The position numbers and the translations under genes were made by a program. Below, one piece after another: positions 32,947 through 47,600 of a stretch of 64,000 nucleotides of DNA. The notes beneath the pieces are model-generated. The model was not told the origin of the DNA and did not search any database. It worked only from the letters and a program-made list of their open reading frames with translations. Source of the DNA: Silurus meridionalis. Its lineage: Eukaryota > Chordata > Actinopteri > Siluriformes > Siluridae. The stretch is from positions 19,967,608 to 20,031,607 of the forward strand of contig NC_060886.1 in the NCBI RefSeq assembly GCF_014805685.1, given 5' to 3'. Each line of letters begins with the position of its first letter. Within the stretch, counting starts at the first letter, position 1.

Positions 32947-35900
32947 AAATGCAGAATACATACAGAAATTTTGAAAACCGGTCTTTCTGTAAATACAATC
33001 AAATTATATTTCGCATGAAAGCAAAATTATTTATTACAGACCAGAAGACACGTTTAGATTAAAAACCAAAATGTGAAGAAGTAGTAGAAAATGAAACAAT
33101 TACTAACAATCCCTTGCATATGTTTCATATGAACACATACCACTCTGTATTCTTTCCATTTAATCATCCATAAAATGGTGGCTTTTGATGGATCACAAGC
33201 ACATCGTTATAGTTACACCACACATGTGACATGGAAGGCATTTTGGTGTCAAAACTCTAAAATTCCCTAATTGTGAAATAGATACTACACAGTCAGCATG
33301 AACATTTTGTTCAAACAATAGCAGCAGCACTGCTATTAACCTAAAGCAACAATTACAACAAAGAGATACAGCATGAGGGGCAAAAGCAAACTGGTCTTGT
33401 TTCAGATATTTAAGATTGCTCTCAATACAGAACCTACACTATAATTAGCAATAAGGACATGTTCTCTACAAATTTGCAGAACACACAGTACACTGTAAAT
33501 TGTTAATCATATGCAATCAAATCATTTAAAAAAATTGTTGATTCTCAACAGCCATATCACATTATGCAAAAGAAATAAATAAATGCACGTTTGCAAATGC
33601 ATGCAACAATAATGTGATGTATGGTTAACAATGAGCAGCAGATCTTAACGTAACTGTGCACATAAATATGCTCTCTACATAAATCAGTCGGCATTCGTTT
33701 GCAGCCGGTAATTACATTAAATGGCACTTGTGACCTAAACATAACCCACACCCAAAAATGATTTTTGCAATAACGATTAGTGCAGCATTACTGCACGAGT
33801 GAGCTAACACAATAATTAAAAGAAAAAACATCACATTACTCTTTGCACCTTGAACATACTGTGCAACTAGGGATGCAGTCTTTTAATGTTGCACTACCCC
33901 TCCTACACTTTTATTCTAAAATATCAAATATATCTCAGGGTAACATTAAACATTTTTCCTATACCTCTTCCATCCTATATGCAATGTGTGTTCCAATAAT
34001 GAGAACTTCAGCCCCAGAAGAGAATCTACATATACAAAAATAATCATTAAAAAGGTTCCATCTACACTTAGAAAAGCACTCCAATGCCTAAGCAGCAAAA
34101 TAAAGAAAAAAAATTACATGATAATTTATGGTCACCCTCAAGGCTTAAACATGCATGTCTGCCACCTTTTTTTTTTTTTAAATCAAATAAAATTGACAAG
34201 GCAACTCAGAAAAGCTGATATTCTATATACTAGCAAGTGCAAATATTCTAAATGAACAAATAAATGTACAATTTGTGCATATAATTCCAAAAGTATATAC
34301 AGTAATGGATGTATTCATTTAACAAATATTAATTCATAACTAAACCAGTTAGTCGCCAAACCTCATCTTTTATTTCTGCGCACTGTGGAATTGAATTGAA
34401 GTAGCCTATGCTTGTAATCCACTTAGAATTTATACAGTGCCTTCCTCATTATTTACAAATCCAAGAAACTAATGATGGCTTAACAATATAAAATAATTCA
34501 GCAATAACATCATCAAGAAACAAAATAAACATGAATAACATGAATCACGGATTATGCATGTTTGAAATCACAGCAAATTAGCTTTGGATTTCGTTTTTGT
34601 TTGTTTGCTTATTGGCACAGCACTGTGATCATTAAAATGTGATTTAAAATGTAAAGTAGGAGAGATCACATATTTTGAGGAGGTGATCTACAAAGATTGG
34701 GTTCTAAAAGGACAATCTAATCCCAGAGATCTCGCTCATTGTGCCAGCTGAAGCTCTAATAAGTCAAACCAGACATTTTACATAGAAGGGTTAAAGGGAA
34801 ATAAATGTTGCATAGCAACTCATTAAATTGAACTAGGTTTCTCCAATCTTTAAGATAAAATATAAATCTCTATTTTAGCTGCCACAGCAAGGAAGATTTC
34901 ATCTAAATAAAAAGTGTCACTATATGCAAAAGGTACATTTATCCGGTTTCATTTCAGGGTACAGTATCAAGTGTCGAGATGTTGTTTAGGTGGCATGAAT
35001 GATGAACGGGTGAAACTCTGCCTTCTTCAGAATTACAGTGAGACACTTTATACACTCTTAAGGCATTTCTAGCAGGCAGTAAACATTCCTGACAGCTTAC
35101 TGTAAAGTGCAAAAAAAGAAACCTAAACTTGACAGAAACCTGAAACCTACAGAAAGCTCATGGATTCTAATAGATTCCTCTCTAGCCCAGTATGCATCAC
35201 ACAGAACAACACCTGGAACACACAGTCTTCAAATGTGACAAGACTGCACACCTGCCAGAGACAGATGTTGGGTATAAATCAGATTTAACCTCTGCCATAT
35301 ACTGCAAATCTCTGGTAGAACACATGCCCATCTAATATGCTGGTACAACAAAAAAGATCAGTGAAATCCTCAACCTCTGGAGAAAACCAGCTCAATTTAA
35401 AAACAAAGCTTTTTGTTTCATCATTTTGTTTACAAAATCATCTCAGTAGACATATCTTTAACTCACTGTATACCATTCTTACCATGAAGATATAGGGACT
35501 TGTAGAGCAGAAGGTATGCTGGGATACTCAAGTCAAGCTGGATAGCAAATCACACACTTAATTTAGAGCGACTTCCTGTCTACCCATATGCCAGTTCTTT
35601 ATGCTCCTATTGTAACATAGATAGTATTGTGTATGACTATTGCCTTTATAAATATGCATACTCATTTTCTTCCACACAGGCCATGAACACCTGCTTAAAA
35701 ACACCTTTTAAAATCCTACCTGCATAATCCAAGTCTAGACTACACCCTGTTTCTAGCAAAGCTTCAGCAATGCCAGGATTAATATTTTTAGCTGAAAAAG
35801 CATAGATACAGAAAACAGCTTTTTAACTACATTTTATTGTTAATACATAACAATATAAAAAATAGTGACTAATTTAAAAAAACTACAAAAACCACAATTC

Positions 35901-36689
35901 TTACATCCACATTCGAAACCGGAGATATTGCAAATTGTCTTGTTTAAATTATAAATTATAAATACTGATACACTCAACCATATTCCTTGAGCAACATGCA
36001 TTTAACCATACAGAACTGGAAAGCAGACGACTTCTTCCTCACGGACAATTAATCCTGACAGTTAATTAGCTTTAATAATTAAGTGAAAAAGCAATCCCAC
36101 AAGATGAACTAATATTGCATTTTATTTGTTTATGTTACACAAACATAAGCCAAATCAGTTACTGATTTCATAAGAACAAATAATTATCATGTCATTTAAA
36201 AAAACTTAAATTTGAATGACAAATGTCAATAATAAAAAGCTTTTTTTTTTTTATTTAAAACCAGAAAGGATTTAACCCTTCTTTGTGAACATTGTTTAAT
36301 GATAATTAAATAAATAACTTTCAAAATCAGGGTGTTCAAGCCTGGGAGAAGAAGCCTCTATAACCTGGAGATTGCTAGTTTTAATCCAGACAATGCCACA
36401 GCCATTTGTGACCAGAAGTCCAAAACAGTCCATACTGTCAGTGAGGGAGAGGGAGGGGTGGCTTAATCTCTGCCCCATCAATCACAGCAATATTAGCAAA
36501 TCATGGCTGCCTGCAAGCTCATGCATGTACAAGAAAGTGGACAGTGCTTTCTTCTGAATACGTGACACCATACATGATAAGTGAAAAGATGGTTGGCCTC
36601 ATATATCTTGGGGGAAGCATGGGATCACCTTCACCCTTCTGGGTTGGTATTTGTTATATGAGAGGAGAAATCTAACTGGTACACAGGAA

Positions 36690-36930
36690 TTGGCCACAAC
36701 TAAATCCAAAACCAACTTCATCCTGGTCAGGGTCAAAATAGATCAGGAACCTATCCCAGGAGCTGGGCAGGAATCTAACATTTAGTACACACACAACTGG
36801 GTACAATGTGGTGTAGGTCTTCAGGTCTTTTTTTTGTTTGGTGGTGGTGGTGGTGGGGGCAACATTTTAAGGATCAAACCATGGACTTTGGAGCTTTGAG
36901 GCAGCAACCCTATTCACTTCACCACTTAAT
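36690..36930 (+). repeat. LINE-like 3' remnant
   Basis: Contains ATCCTGGTCAGGGTCAAAAT then GATCAGGAACCTATCCCAGG, and later ATGGACTTTGGAGCTTTGAG followed by GCAGCAACCC. These phrases recur together in fish genomic repeats. No reverse transcriptase sequence is left. Confidence 0.45.
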
Positions 36931-39900
36931 GATTATACATTTTATCAATCTTGTTAAAAGGATCAAGTGATTTAAACCAAATTAATTAGCTGAAGTGTTA
37001 CACAGGACAGGCCCTAAGCAAACCTTTCACAACAATTAGAATAAAAAACTAGGTTCTAATCCAAAACAATTACATTTGTGAAAGCCCAGTAAGAATTCCA
37101 GAAGAATTTCAATGGCTCTTGATGATAAAAGGGATGGCAAAAAAATAAAAAATGAGCAACACAGTGTGTGCTCTCATACCAGACACACAGCAACAGTATG
37201 TCTGCATAAATCCTTCCAGACAGGCTCAACACCAAAGAGTAAGCAGGTGAAGCTGACAAACACACAAAATACACATAACAGGGATTTTCACTAAAATGGA
37301 AAACATGGAAACACACACACAAAGATGGCAAGTATTAGAAATTACAGATATGAGATCACTACCACCTTGTACTCCGTATGTGTATACCACAATCATGTCT
37401 GGGGGGGGGAACGCCATTTTGATCTTTCCACATTCCTTGAAAACAATGCAGGCAGAGTAATTGATCAAAGTGCACAAGCAAAATCGTCACACAGGCAGTA
37501 GAAGGTCACAGGCTGCCAGCGTAGATGGTCGGTGGGGGGAGAAAACAGCAGCCGCATTCCCTGGCTGCCATTTTTCTTCCCTGACAAAGACTCCATCTGC
37601 CACTGAGCCATTTGCAGCCGGCAAGTCAGAATATCAATGATTTCCAACCAAGTGTGCCTTCACCTTGATGTCACCTCTATCAGTGCAAGGAAGAGCTGAC
37701 GGCACAGATATATTCTCCCTCACTCCCTCCCTCATCCAGCTAAGTGGCATTTACTCTGCTCCTTAAAAGGATGGCACTTTTATCAGCCCTGATATTAGTG
37801 AAGCCATTTTTTGATGTGCTTTATTAAGCTAGGTGAATTTTGCGGTACACGATTCAGCTGCAGGCTATGCATGCATTTAAAGCATTTTCTTAAGTGCAGG
37901 ATGTGGCCTTTGTGCATTTTAGTAGGTTTGAGGCCAGAGTCAGAATGGAGCAAAGAGGATGTCTTGGCTTTTGCACTGGCAGTGCAGACAGGCAGATGGG
38001 CATAACAACCAAACAACTCAGAATTTAGTTTCCGTTCTCAACATATGCACACTGAAAAGACAGAAAAAAAAAAAGATGGTCTTTCAGACTATGCTCACAC
38101 AAGTCTCATACCGAGTCACAAGACACAAACTATCCCGAAAACACTACCTTTTGGTTCCTTTTTAAATAAAGATAAAAGAAAACATTCAACAATTTTCCCC
38201 CATAAAAAAGCTTTTCATTTATTAGACCAGCCACACACACACACACACACACACACCTTGAACTTTCTTTATTGGAGAACACTGGCCCTGACACGAGAAT
38301 TACATCAGATTCTACTGAAAAGTAGTCACGTTTCTTTCTGATTTATTGTGAGTAAATTAACATAAGGGTGCACAGCTTGGTATCTTATTACCCAGTCAGT
38401 AATTAGTGCCCCGAGGCCTGCAGTCAAACCCTCCATCCCACTCTTCATCAAAAAAAGGACCAACACCAAACTAAAGAGATTATCCAGAAGGATCAGGAAA
38501 GTCCCTACTATAGCACAAAGCCTTTTCAGACATGTTTTCTTCACAGCACACTATTAACAAATGCATTCTGGGATCCTACAGTTTTATCAACATTACTAAT
38601 ACAACTACCCCACATAAGCAATAGGGGGTTGAACATAGGCTAGCCCCCATCGCTCCGATAGTGGAGTCTGAAGTGTCTATGAATTTTTTTTTTTTTTATT
38701 GTCTTTAAAATAATGCCTGTTACACTAATGTGCTTCTAATAAGATGATCATTTCTGGTGCTATTTTTATTTTAAAACTCTGTTGAATATACAAAACATTT
38801 TACAAGATGGATGCAGGTTTGGGAATTAATAAAAAAAAACATGTGTCCTAATTACTATATTACATAAATATAAATAATACATATTTGCCTAATGTGCTAT
38901 TCATTTTCTTGCATACTTGGATAATACACAAATAATCTTGTGGTTAATAAAACCAAATATTAAAGTTTTAAAACATTAAAAACTTCACTGCATGCTAAGC
39001 AAACGCTACAAAAAAAAAACTGCACACTCTTAGAGGTCATTTCTTTTTTTGTGTTTGTCACAGTCTCATTAGACGCTAACAGGGATTAGGTTCAATGGAG
39101 CAGCAGGCTTGGAGTTACCCTCTACTCTCCAAAGAAAAGACAAAGCGAAAGAGAGAAAGAGCCCCAGAGACACTAAAAGACAAAGAGATGAGGGGGGGGA
39201 GAGTGAGGCACAGAGGATAGATGGAGAGTGGCAAGTACATGTTGGGAGGATGTCCCCAAACAGACAGGGATGTTCACAGACAGCATGTTAGTGAGATGAA
39301 CCACTGCTGGCTGTGTGAGAGTGGGCGTACAAACTCCACTGTACAAAACGGACAACTATTGTAAGACTTTACTTCAGTGATGTCTGACTCCAGGTACTTT
39401 TATCATTCTGTCCTATTTATCCCCACTGATTCATTCATACCATATATTAAAGCACTGTGGAGTCGATTTCCTATAATCACCTATAAATCAGCTCTGTCAT
39501 TACACCCAGCTGTGACTCAAATCACAGGTGTACATCAATAAAATATTTTAATGTGCTTGTTCGAACACATCATCATTTCTATAGTAACAGCTAATTCACA
39601 GAGACTTGCATGGCAGGTGTTCATCTAAGGATAGAGAACAAATGATTGTAAAATGTTATGTAACAAATGTAAAAAGCTTAGAATTATTGATGTGCTGAAG
39701 CTTTATGTTTGAAAATGTTTAACATTTATGAAAGGAGTTTTGAGTGTCAGCACTCAAGCGACGATTTCCTCGGAGGGAACCTCGTAAGACAAAGAAACCA
39801 TGCTTTCCGGTTTCTCTGTTAAATGTCGTGATGTGTTTTGTCTTATTAACTTCCAGAGAAAGAACAGCAAGGCTGCTGAGTGGATAATTGTTTATCAGTT

Positions 39901-40574
39901 CATCAGCTATATTATCCAACGGCTTTAACATAGAAAGCAGGCTCTAACTTGCTTCAAGGATGTTGCACACCATTAAATGTAACTATGAACTATGAATACA
40001 ATGTGACATTTTTATTAAATGGAAAAAATAATAATAGTTGGCTTTAAACTGCTATAGTATTGGAATAATAAAACACTTTGAAATACACTCATCAACAATA
40101 AACAGTAGCTTCATTCAATATAATTTCCTTTTAACAGCACACCTGGATGTGCTTCTTCCCTATACAATGAGGATTAATTCAGTGTTTAATAAGGAAAAAA
40201 CACTCATTGCTACAGGACAGTGGGGTCGATCGGCCCAATCAGAGTTTGGTCAGAGCCCCTGTTTAATCTAGACATCACAATGACAAAGTGCACCTCTTCA
40301 GCACCTTGGACTGCCCTAAAAGCTTTATGGATGAAGAGACCCCGTCTCCCCCACACGACATCTTCGATGAAGAGACTCTACCAATTCTATGAGCCATTAC
40401 ATCTCTTCTCAGTATGATACTACTGGAAAGAGAGAATGGGGGATGAGCTGGGTTCGCTTTTAATCAGCATTTAGAAGCATCCTAAAGATTACCTTGCGTA
40501 CCAGACTAGAGAGATTAAATGTATCTATTCATAGGGAGCAGTTGATGGAAGCCTGTAATGGAAGTGTACAAGCG

Positions 40575-40593
40575 GTGTGTGTGTGTGTGTGTG

Positions 40594-40661
<68 letters not shown>

Positions 40662-40725
40662 GTGCATGTGTGGAAAGCAGAAGAAAAATAACGGAAATTA
40701 GGGGTGTCAAAAAAAGAGACATAGA

Positions 40726-40762
<37 letters not shown>
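40575..40762. repeat. (GT)n-(AT)n array followed by poly-A
   Basis: GT units at 40,575-40,594, AT units to about 40,659, then after 69 bases an A run of about 35 at 40,728-40,762. Confidence 0.9.
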
Positions 40763-40767
<5 letters not shown>

Positions 40768-43700
40768 CCAAGCTGACGCAATACACTTTAAAAAGTGCGC
40801 CTGTGTGTTGCCACCCGCTGTTTTTGACCTTCTGGATGTGTTTTAATCTTTTCACACGTTCAGGGAATATTATGTGTTTTGCATTAAAAGCACTGTGCTC
40901 TGCCAATCTAATGAAGCTTCAGCTCAGATCAGTACAAGCACATTTATAAATAGGTTTAGACAATGCCATCCATGTCACACAGACAAACAGCTGCCTTATT
41001 CCGTCTCTATGTTAGACTTTACACATTAGACTTTACCTCCAATAACAGCGTTTTCCTTCATGGAGCAACGTGAATTTAGCTGAGATAATGACAATCCCTA
41101 ATCAGTTACCTTTTTGCTTCCTGTCTCTCTCACCTTCTCTTCTCTCCAAGCAGGAAGCTGCTCTATTTACAACCATTATATTACACATGACACTTGTGGC
41201 AGCAACCTGCTAATAAACTAGGCTCAGTGTGCGACACACACTTACAAAATATACACACACAAAGATGCACACCTTCAGACTAACGTGGCTGTGTGAAACA
41301 GTAAAGGCTGCGCCACTAACTAAAAGCGCACAGAAATATTTTAAACAGAAGGATTAAATGCAAGCCCTCCCAAAAAGCACAAAAACAGGATAGGTCAGGT
41401 TTAACCTACTTCCACAACATGCACGCACGCACATAATGGATACGACCGGTTTAACGTACTGCTGATCACCAACTTTGATACAAACTGATGAGGAAAACAC
41501 TGATGACTAACCTCCTTTCATGCATAGTGTGCACACTTAATTTAAGTAAATTAAAAGCTGTTTTCAGAATAGTATAAGATATAAGCACCTCCAATCTGGT
41601 GGCCACAATCTTAGTTTAGTACAAAACCTTTAATTTAACAGAAATCATTAATTTTCTCAATTTCTTTTGGCATTGTCAAAGCAGCGTGTCTCTGGTAAAA
41701 TCTTTACAAGCAAATTCTACACAAAATATTTGTACATGCATTTAATTTTTTTTTTTTTAGGCCAAAATCCACTGAGTGACCTTTTATAATTATAGTCATT
41801 ATTATTATTATTGCATTAATATGTATAACTGTGACATTTGCAATAGGACTAACATACAGAATCTGTGTAAATGTAAAAAAAAAAAATATTGCTATATTTC
41901 TTTTAAATATTTGTATTCTGCATTAAAGGATTTATTACTGAATCAGTCAACCAGCTACTGCTGAAAGTGCAGAACTACATTCAAAATCTCTCACCCAATT
42001 ATTACCTTTTGCTTGGCTACATTTAAATACAGCAATGTTGTGCTGTCTCCATCAAGTCCTAATCTCTCAAGTCAAAAGTAAAAACATGACAAAAACAGAT
42101 CCTGAGAATTGCCAGAACAGATTGGGATTGCATTAATGCACCATCTTGCAATTCAATTGAGAAAATCAACTAAATAAGAGTGGGAAAAACAGATAATACA
42201 CCACAGAAAAATATCTTTTTTTTTTTTTTTTTTTTTAGGGCACGTTCTGTGCTTAACCAGCACCGGTTGTCTCTGTAACAAATGTAGCACAAAATCAAAT
42301 GGAGAACAAAATCAGCAACACAAAGAAATGCATCATGTAGTCACTTACTGTTTAAGAAGTACTGTTTAGTGAAATTCAGTGCAGGGGCATGAGTAATTCA
42401 CAACCTGCAAAACACACACAGACACTCAATTATCAACAAAATCATCTCATTCTCATGCATTTCATCCACCCTGAAGGAGCGAAAAGATCAGAGCACACTG
42501 AAATTAACCATATCAGAGTAAAATAGATCTATTATTATAAATGAGATAATAAGATGATAGTTAAGATAATAGCCTTGGAAAGATAGTAGAGCCCCAAATA
42601 TACAGCCACACACAAGACACAAGAACAATTTACTTTTTTTTGGTTTTTAAAACAACAGACGTTCTAGAAAAACATTCATCCCACTACTCCGAGTAACTGG
42701 TTCATTTCTAGAAGAGGGGAAACATGCTCAATTCTCTCACTTATGATTATTAGAATAGCACAATGCGATAACATTTCATTGTTGCTAGGGCTTTCTGGAC
42801 ACTGATCGAACCAGTTCGAAGATTAAAGCACATCTTCAGCGCTGAATACCCACTGAGAAAATAATTTTGTTTCCTCCTCAGCTTTCTTCAACTCTAGATG
42901 AGGGAGGAGGTTATCAGCATGACTGCCAGCTTGCCCTCCTCTTCTGACACATTGTGGTGAGCCAGCAGCTTTGCCTTATTTTCATTAAACACGGATCCAT
43001 CTGGGTGTGCTTCCGCACTGCTGGGGTGTATTTATACCCTCCCGTGAGCACCATTACACCTTATTTACACACACACACAGACGCTACCTATAGTAGCTGT
43101 AGGTATCGCACAATGTGCTATTTTTGGTTGCTCTAACAGTAATGGCTTAGTTGTGACACTGTCTTTACTCAGAGCACACTGCTGATTAGAAACTGTAAAA
43201 GGCTACGATAAGGAACACAAACCAAATTGCTAATCTATAATCAAATAAAAAAATAAAAAAAAAACAGTTCTTCTAATCTACAATTCATGTGTACAACCCT
43301 TGAATTATAACCACTCAGCCTTCACATTACATGATGAATCACAATTAATTTATTTACTTTCATTCGACATTTACAAATTACCGGTTATGATACAAAAGCA
43401 CATAATTACAGCTGCAATGGCACTGACTGAAACATCTATCTACTCGAATGAATGAGACCCAGTAATCTTAATCTGTTTTATTCATTGGTTTTTTCCTTTT
43501 TGAAATTCAGCATTATGTTGTTCTCAATCCTTAACAACGGCAGGCTGCACTTTAGGTCAGGATGCTCATAACACACACAAAAAAGTATGATTTGTTATAA
43601 GGCTCATTTGCTCTACCGAGTGATAGCCCAAGAAGCATTTAAAGTCTAATGTATCGCTTCCGAAAAATCGGTGATGCTAGCACTCACTTGCAGCTTGCTT

Positions 43701-44625
43701 TATTTAGGTCTAAGTGCGTGCCCTGTTTCAGCGAGCCACGCAAGGCTGGAGGTGCTCAGGAGATTCCCATCAAAGCACAACAACCAGCAGAAGCACATCA
43801 ATACAAGCCTCAATAAAGAACAGAGGAAACATCTCCCATTAAAATGCTCTTCTACACGACAGCCCTTTCCTGCCAGTTCAACAAGGCTATTCTACAAAGA
43901 GTGAGAATGAAATAATGCAGGAGTCTTATTTCTGTTCTGTTCAGCCGTTTCAATGCCGTGGGGGGGAGCACAGAAGGTCAACGCTAGGCCTCTGACTAAA
44001 AGGTCTTTGAAGTGTCACACAGGCAGTGATGGCTCATGTTACACCCGTAGGATTCAATAGATCATTTAAGGTGAGGGATTCCAATGTGGGCCCTGAAGTA
44101 TATTACATTTGAATGTTTTTTTTTTTTATTTAATATACCCAATTCGACTAATCAGACGAGTGCATTAAAGCAGGAACAAACACTAAGGAACGTGTGATTT
44201 AAGGGACATGTGCTTCACAAGGATTTCAACCGCCATAATCGCTATTTAAATATTTCACATTCATTTGGATTTATGAAACATATTTATACAGTTTATTCAC
44301 AATGATCTCTCTCTGTTGGAAAACAGTATGTTTAGAAATTGCACTTTGTAACCATCCAGCAGTGTCACTTGCCATTTATTCACAGTCATCTCTCCATCGA
44401 TGGATGGTGTGAAAGGTGTACAGCACAACAGAGACTCCGGTCAGCCATTAAACGCTTAAAAACTTCATTATGTTACTAAAAAAAAAAAACAACTGCGTGT
44501 ATAGCATGCACTCTACATTCCTCATATAAGCCAACTTTTTCTGCTCACTGCCCCACACTCATTCAAGGACAGACTTTCTGCATACCCTTTCTCACGTTTT
44601 ATGTTGTAAGGGGGAAATCACTTGT

Positions 44626-44653
44626 CTGCAGCAGCAGCAGCAGCAGCAGCAGC
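44626..44653. repeat. (CAG)n trinucleotide run
   Basis: About nine CAG/GCA units in baz2b intron 1 (CTG on the transcribed-gene strand). Not in any recognised exon. Confidence 0.9.
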
Positions 44654-47600
44654 TGCACACACAGCTAAAATGAAGACGCTCTGTGGCAGCTGTGACCAAA
44701 TTTTAAATGCAGAGAGATCAATAAATAAGACAGGGCCTGCTTGCAGTAGTGCGTGTGCACGCATGTGTGTGGGTTTATGATAACTAGTAAGAAGCTGGGC
44801 TTCCAATGAAAGCAGCTGTCCCTTGGCTATGAATATGCAAGACCTTACTCAACACACTCCTTTTTTTTTTCTCTCTCTCCCCAGTCAGTTCTTGTGAGTA
44901 CAACGCACACTCTTCCGCTCCAGGGTGCTAATGGAGGGTAGCAGACGGGCAAGCAGCCCAAACTACTGGCATTTCAAACATCACAGCCATTTACACAGTA
45001 GGAGGTCTTCATCAGAGCTTCAGCTCCCAAAAATACAAGACAATCAAAAGATGATTGATAGAGAGATAGATAGAGATAAACATAATACATTCATTGAAAA
45101 AAAAGGGTTAAAAAATTAAGACTCTGATTAATGAAAACATGTTTTCATAATTACTAGCAGTTAATCATCTAATAATCACTTTTTTATAATCCACCCCACG
45201 AAGGAAGAAATGAACAAAGGAAATATATAATGCAACACAACACATCACCCTCTGCCCTCTGTTTTATGATCCCTGATCAAGATGGCTATGACTCATTCAT
45301 CAAAGATCAGGATATCTATATAGAAACTATCATGTTTCCTTTTAAAAGCCCACATTCATGCTCAAAGGAAATGCCCCAGGATCCGACTGAATTGTTCTTA
45401 TTGCTAGTAATTGCCATTCATTACTTTGTGTGGTCATGGTAAAAAAAAAAATTTAAAAAGAAAGAAAAAAACTGCAAATATTCAAAACCAGATAATGGCT
45501 GACCTGAACATGGTGATCAGCACACAATAATGTTTAAAAAAAGGTTGATGAGCCGTAGCTCTAATGTGGAACAGGTTTTATTCCACATTTTAAAAGAACT
45601 AGCCTCACCAAAGCAGTTCTCTGTGTGTAGCATTAGGAGGTCACAGTGACCCTGGGACTGCACCATGGTGTTATTTTTCATAATCTTAAATAACCAAGCG
45701 CAGTCCTTGGATTTGCAGGAGAGCATTAGTGCTTCCTTATGCAGAAAGCATTCTCAATAAAGACGTTGTTGAATAAATATGAGGTAATGTGATGACCTTT
45801 CAAGCTGTGCATCTTGTTGCTTCATCGGCATTTAAAACACCCATCTGCACCACGGGCCTGGTAGGTGCTTTAGGTTGTGTAAATAATAAACTAGATTCCA
45901 AAGTGAGTCTTTATCGCTGTGTGTTTAACTAACAGTCAATTACTTATACTTTGCGCTGTCGGATTCTTGATTCAGACTGGTCAGGAGGTGATTAACTGTC
46001 AATAACAGCAGCTCTGACTGTAATTCCCTCTGCATTTCAAAACTGCATGTTGATATTAATGTGCTCCCATAAAGCAACAGCTAATTCACAGGGACCTGTA
46101 AATACTCGACAGGCTAATAATAAATTGTTGACTTGGTGAAAATCTGAAGAGATGTTTATTTAACATTTATTGGAGGGTCCAATATCAGTATGTATTTTTT
46201 TTTTTTCCAGTATCAGGACAAACTTTTTTTTATACATCTTGAAAATCTTGGTCACTTTAAAAGAACGTGAAGCAAAAAAAAAAAACAGTTTATAGTGGCT
46301 TTAATTAAAGTGGTAACAAGAACTCACTTGTCTCACAAATGTTCAACATGATCACATGAAACACAAACAATCTTTGCTAAATTCCTGTGTGAGGTGTAGA
46401 ATACTCCAGGATGTGTTGCAATTGCAAAATCAAATTTGGGATAGTAACAACTATGTGATATAAATTATGCTACCCGGTCATCGATTCTATTCTACCACAT
46501 GGCCCATTAAGTTTTCTTATAAAACAGGGAAAACTACTGACAAGAGCTGACCCAATTTTTCCATGATGCTGCAAAAAAAAAAAAAAAAAATTTGCTAAAA
46601 AGTTGCACAGAGTAAAAGAAATTTCCCGTTGGTTGATCTTGTTGTTTATGATGTGTCCTATAGAACAAAACCTTAAACATCCCTAAACTTTAAACTACAT
46701 GCTTATTGCTGTATGTTGATATCAAAATCTCATTTGTCTGGAAAACCACTGCATAGTTTCCTTGGGAAACATCTGAACCACAAAACAAGCCCTGACAACT
46801 CTGCTCTCCTCGCCTTCGCTCTCTTCAGCTGAGATACAACAAGTATATCAAAACCTCCTTTCTGTGTTCAGCTGCTGGACCACAAAAAGCAACAATGGCC
46901 ATTTGTTTGCACTACAAACTGAGAGAGGGAGCGTGTGTGCGTGTGCCTTGGTGAGGGAGCAAGCCTCTGAATAAGAAAAAAAAAGGCAGGGGGAGGTTGC
47001 AATTCATTTCCACTAATGGTTTCCAAGCATCTCCACAGAATCAAGCAGCTGTCAAGTGAATGCATCAGAGTGGCGAGCTGCATTTCCCAGAAGAGGCTAG
47101 CAGCACAGCAGAACGCTCAGCAGAACAGATGCTTCATTCCTTATATTAGCCTCTCCGTACAAAACAAACAGCAAACAATAGAGCTGTGGATGGGGCCACA
47201 AACTACATAACAGCTCGGCCAAGAAAGATTCAGTGTTAAATAAAACACTACTATATTTATATACGATGTAGTTAAAGTGTGATCAGCTGTGTCAGTAGAC
47301 TGGCATTTTTTGTGTAACACGAGTTATGCAACTTGCAGAGGAGCACAAAGGTTCTGAGCTGTGTCCATTGATAAGAAATACCCTCTTCACCAGAGAAAGA
47401 CCTGGGGCATTTACAACTCCAGCCTCTGTCACGTGCATGAATGCCTGTTAGTGCAGGCTGAAAAGATTCAGGGAAATTAAGCCTGTTTCAAGGCTCAGTG
47501 TCAGATCAACCAGCATATCACAATGGCCGCTTGAAAAAGAATACGACATATAATCCTCTCATTTTTTTATAACTCGACAATTCAGTAGATATATATACAC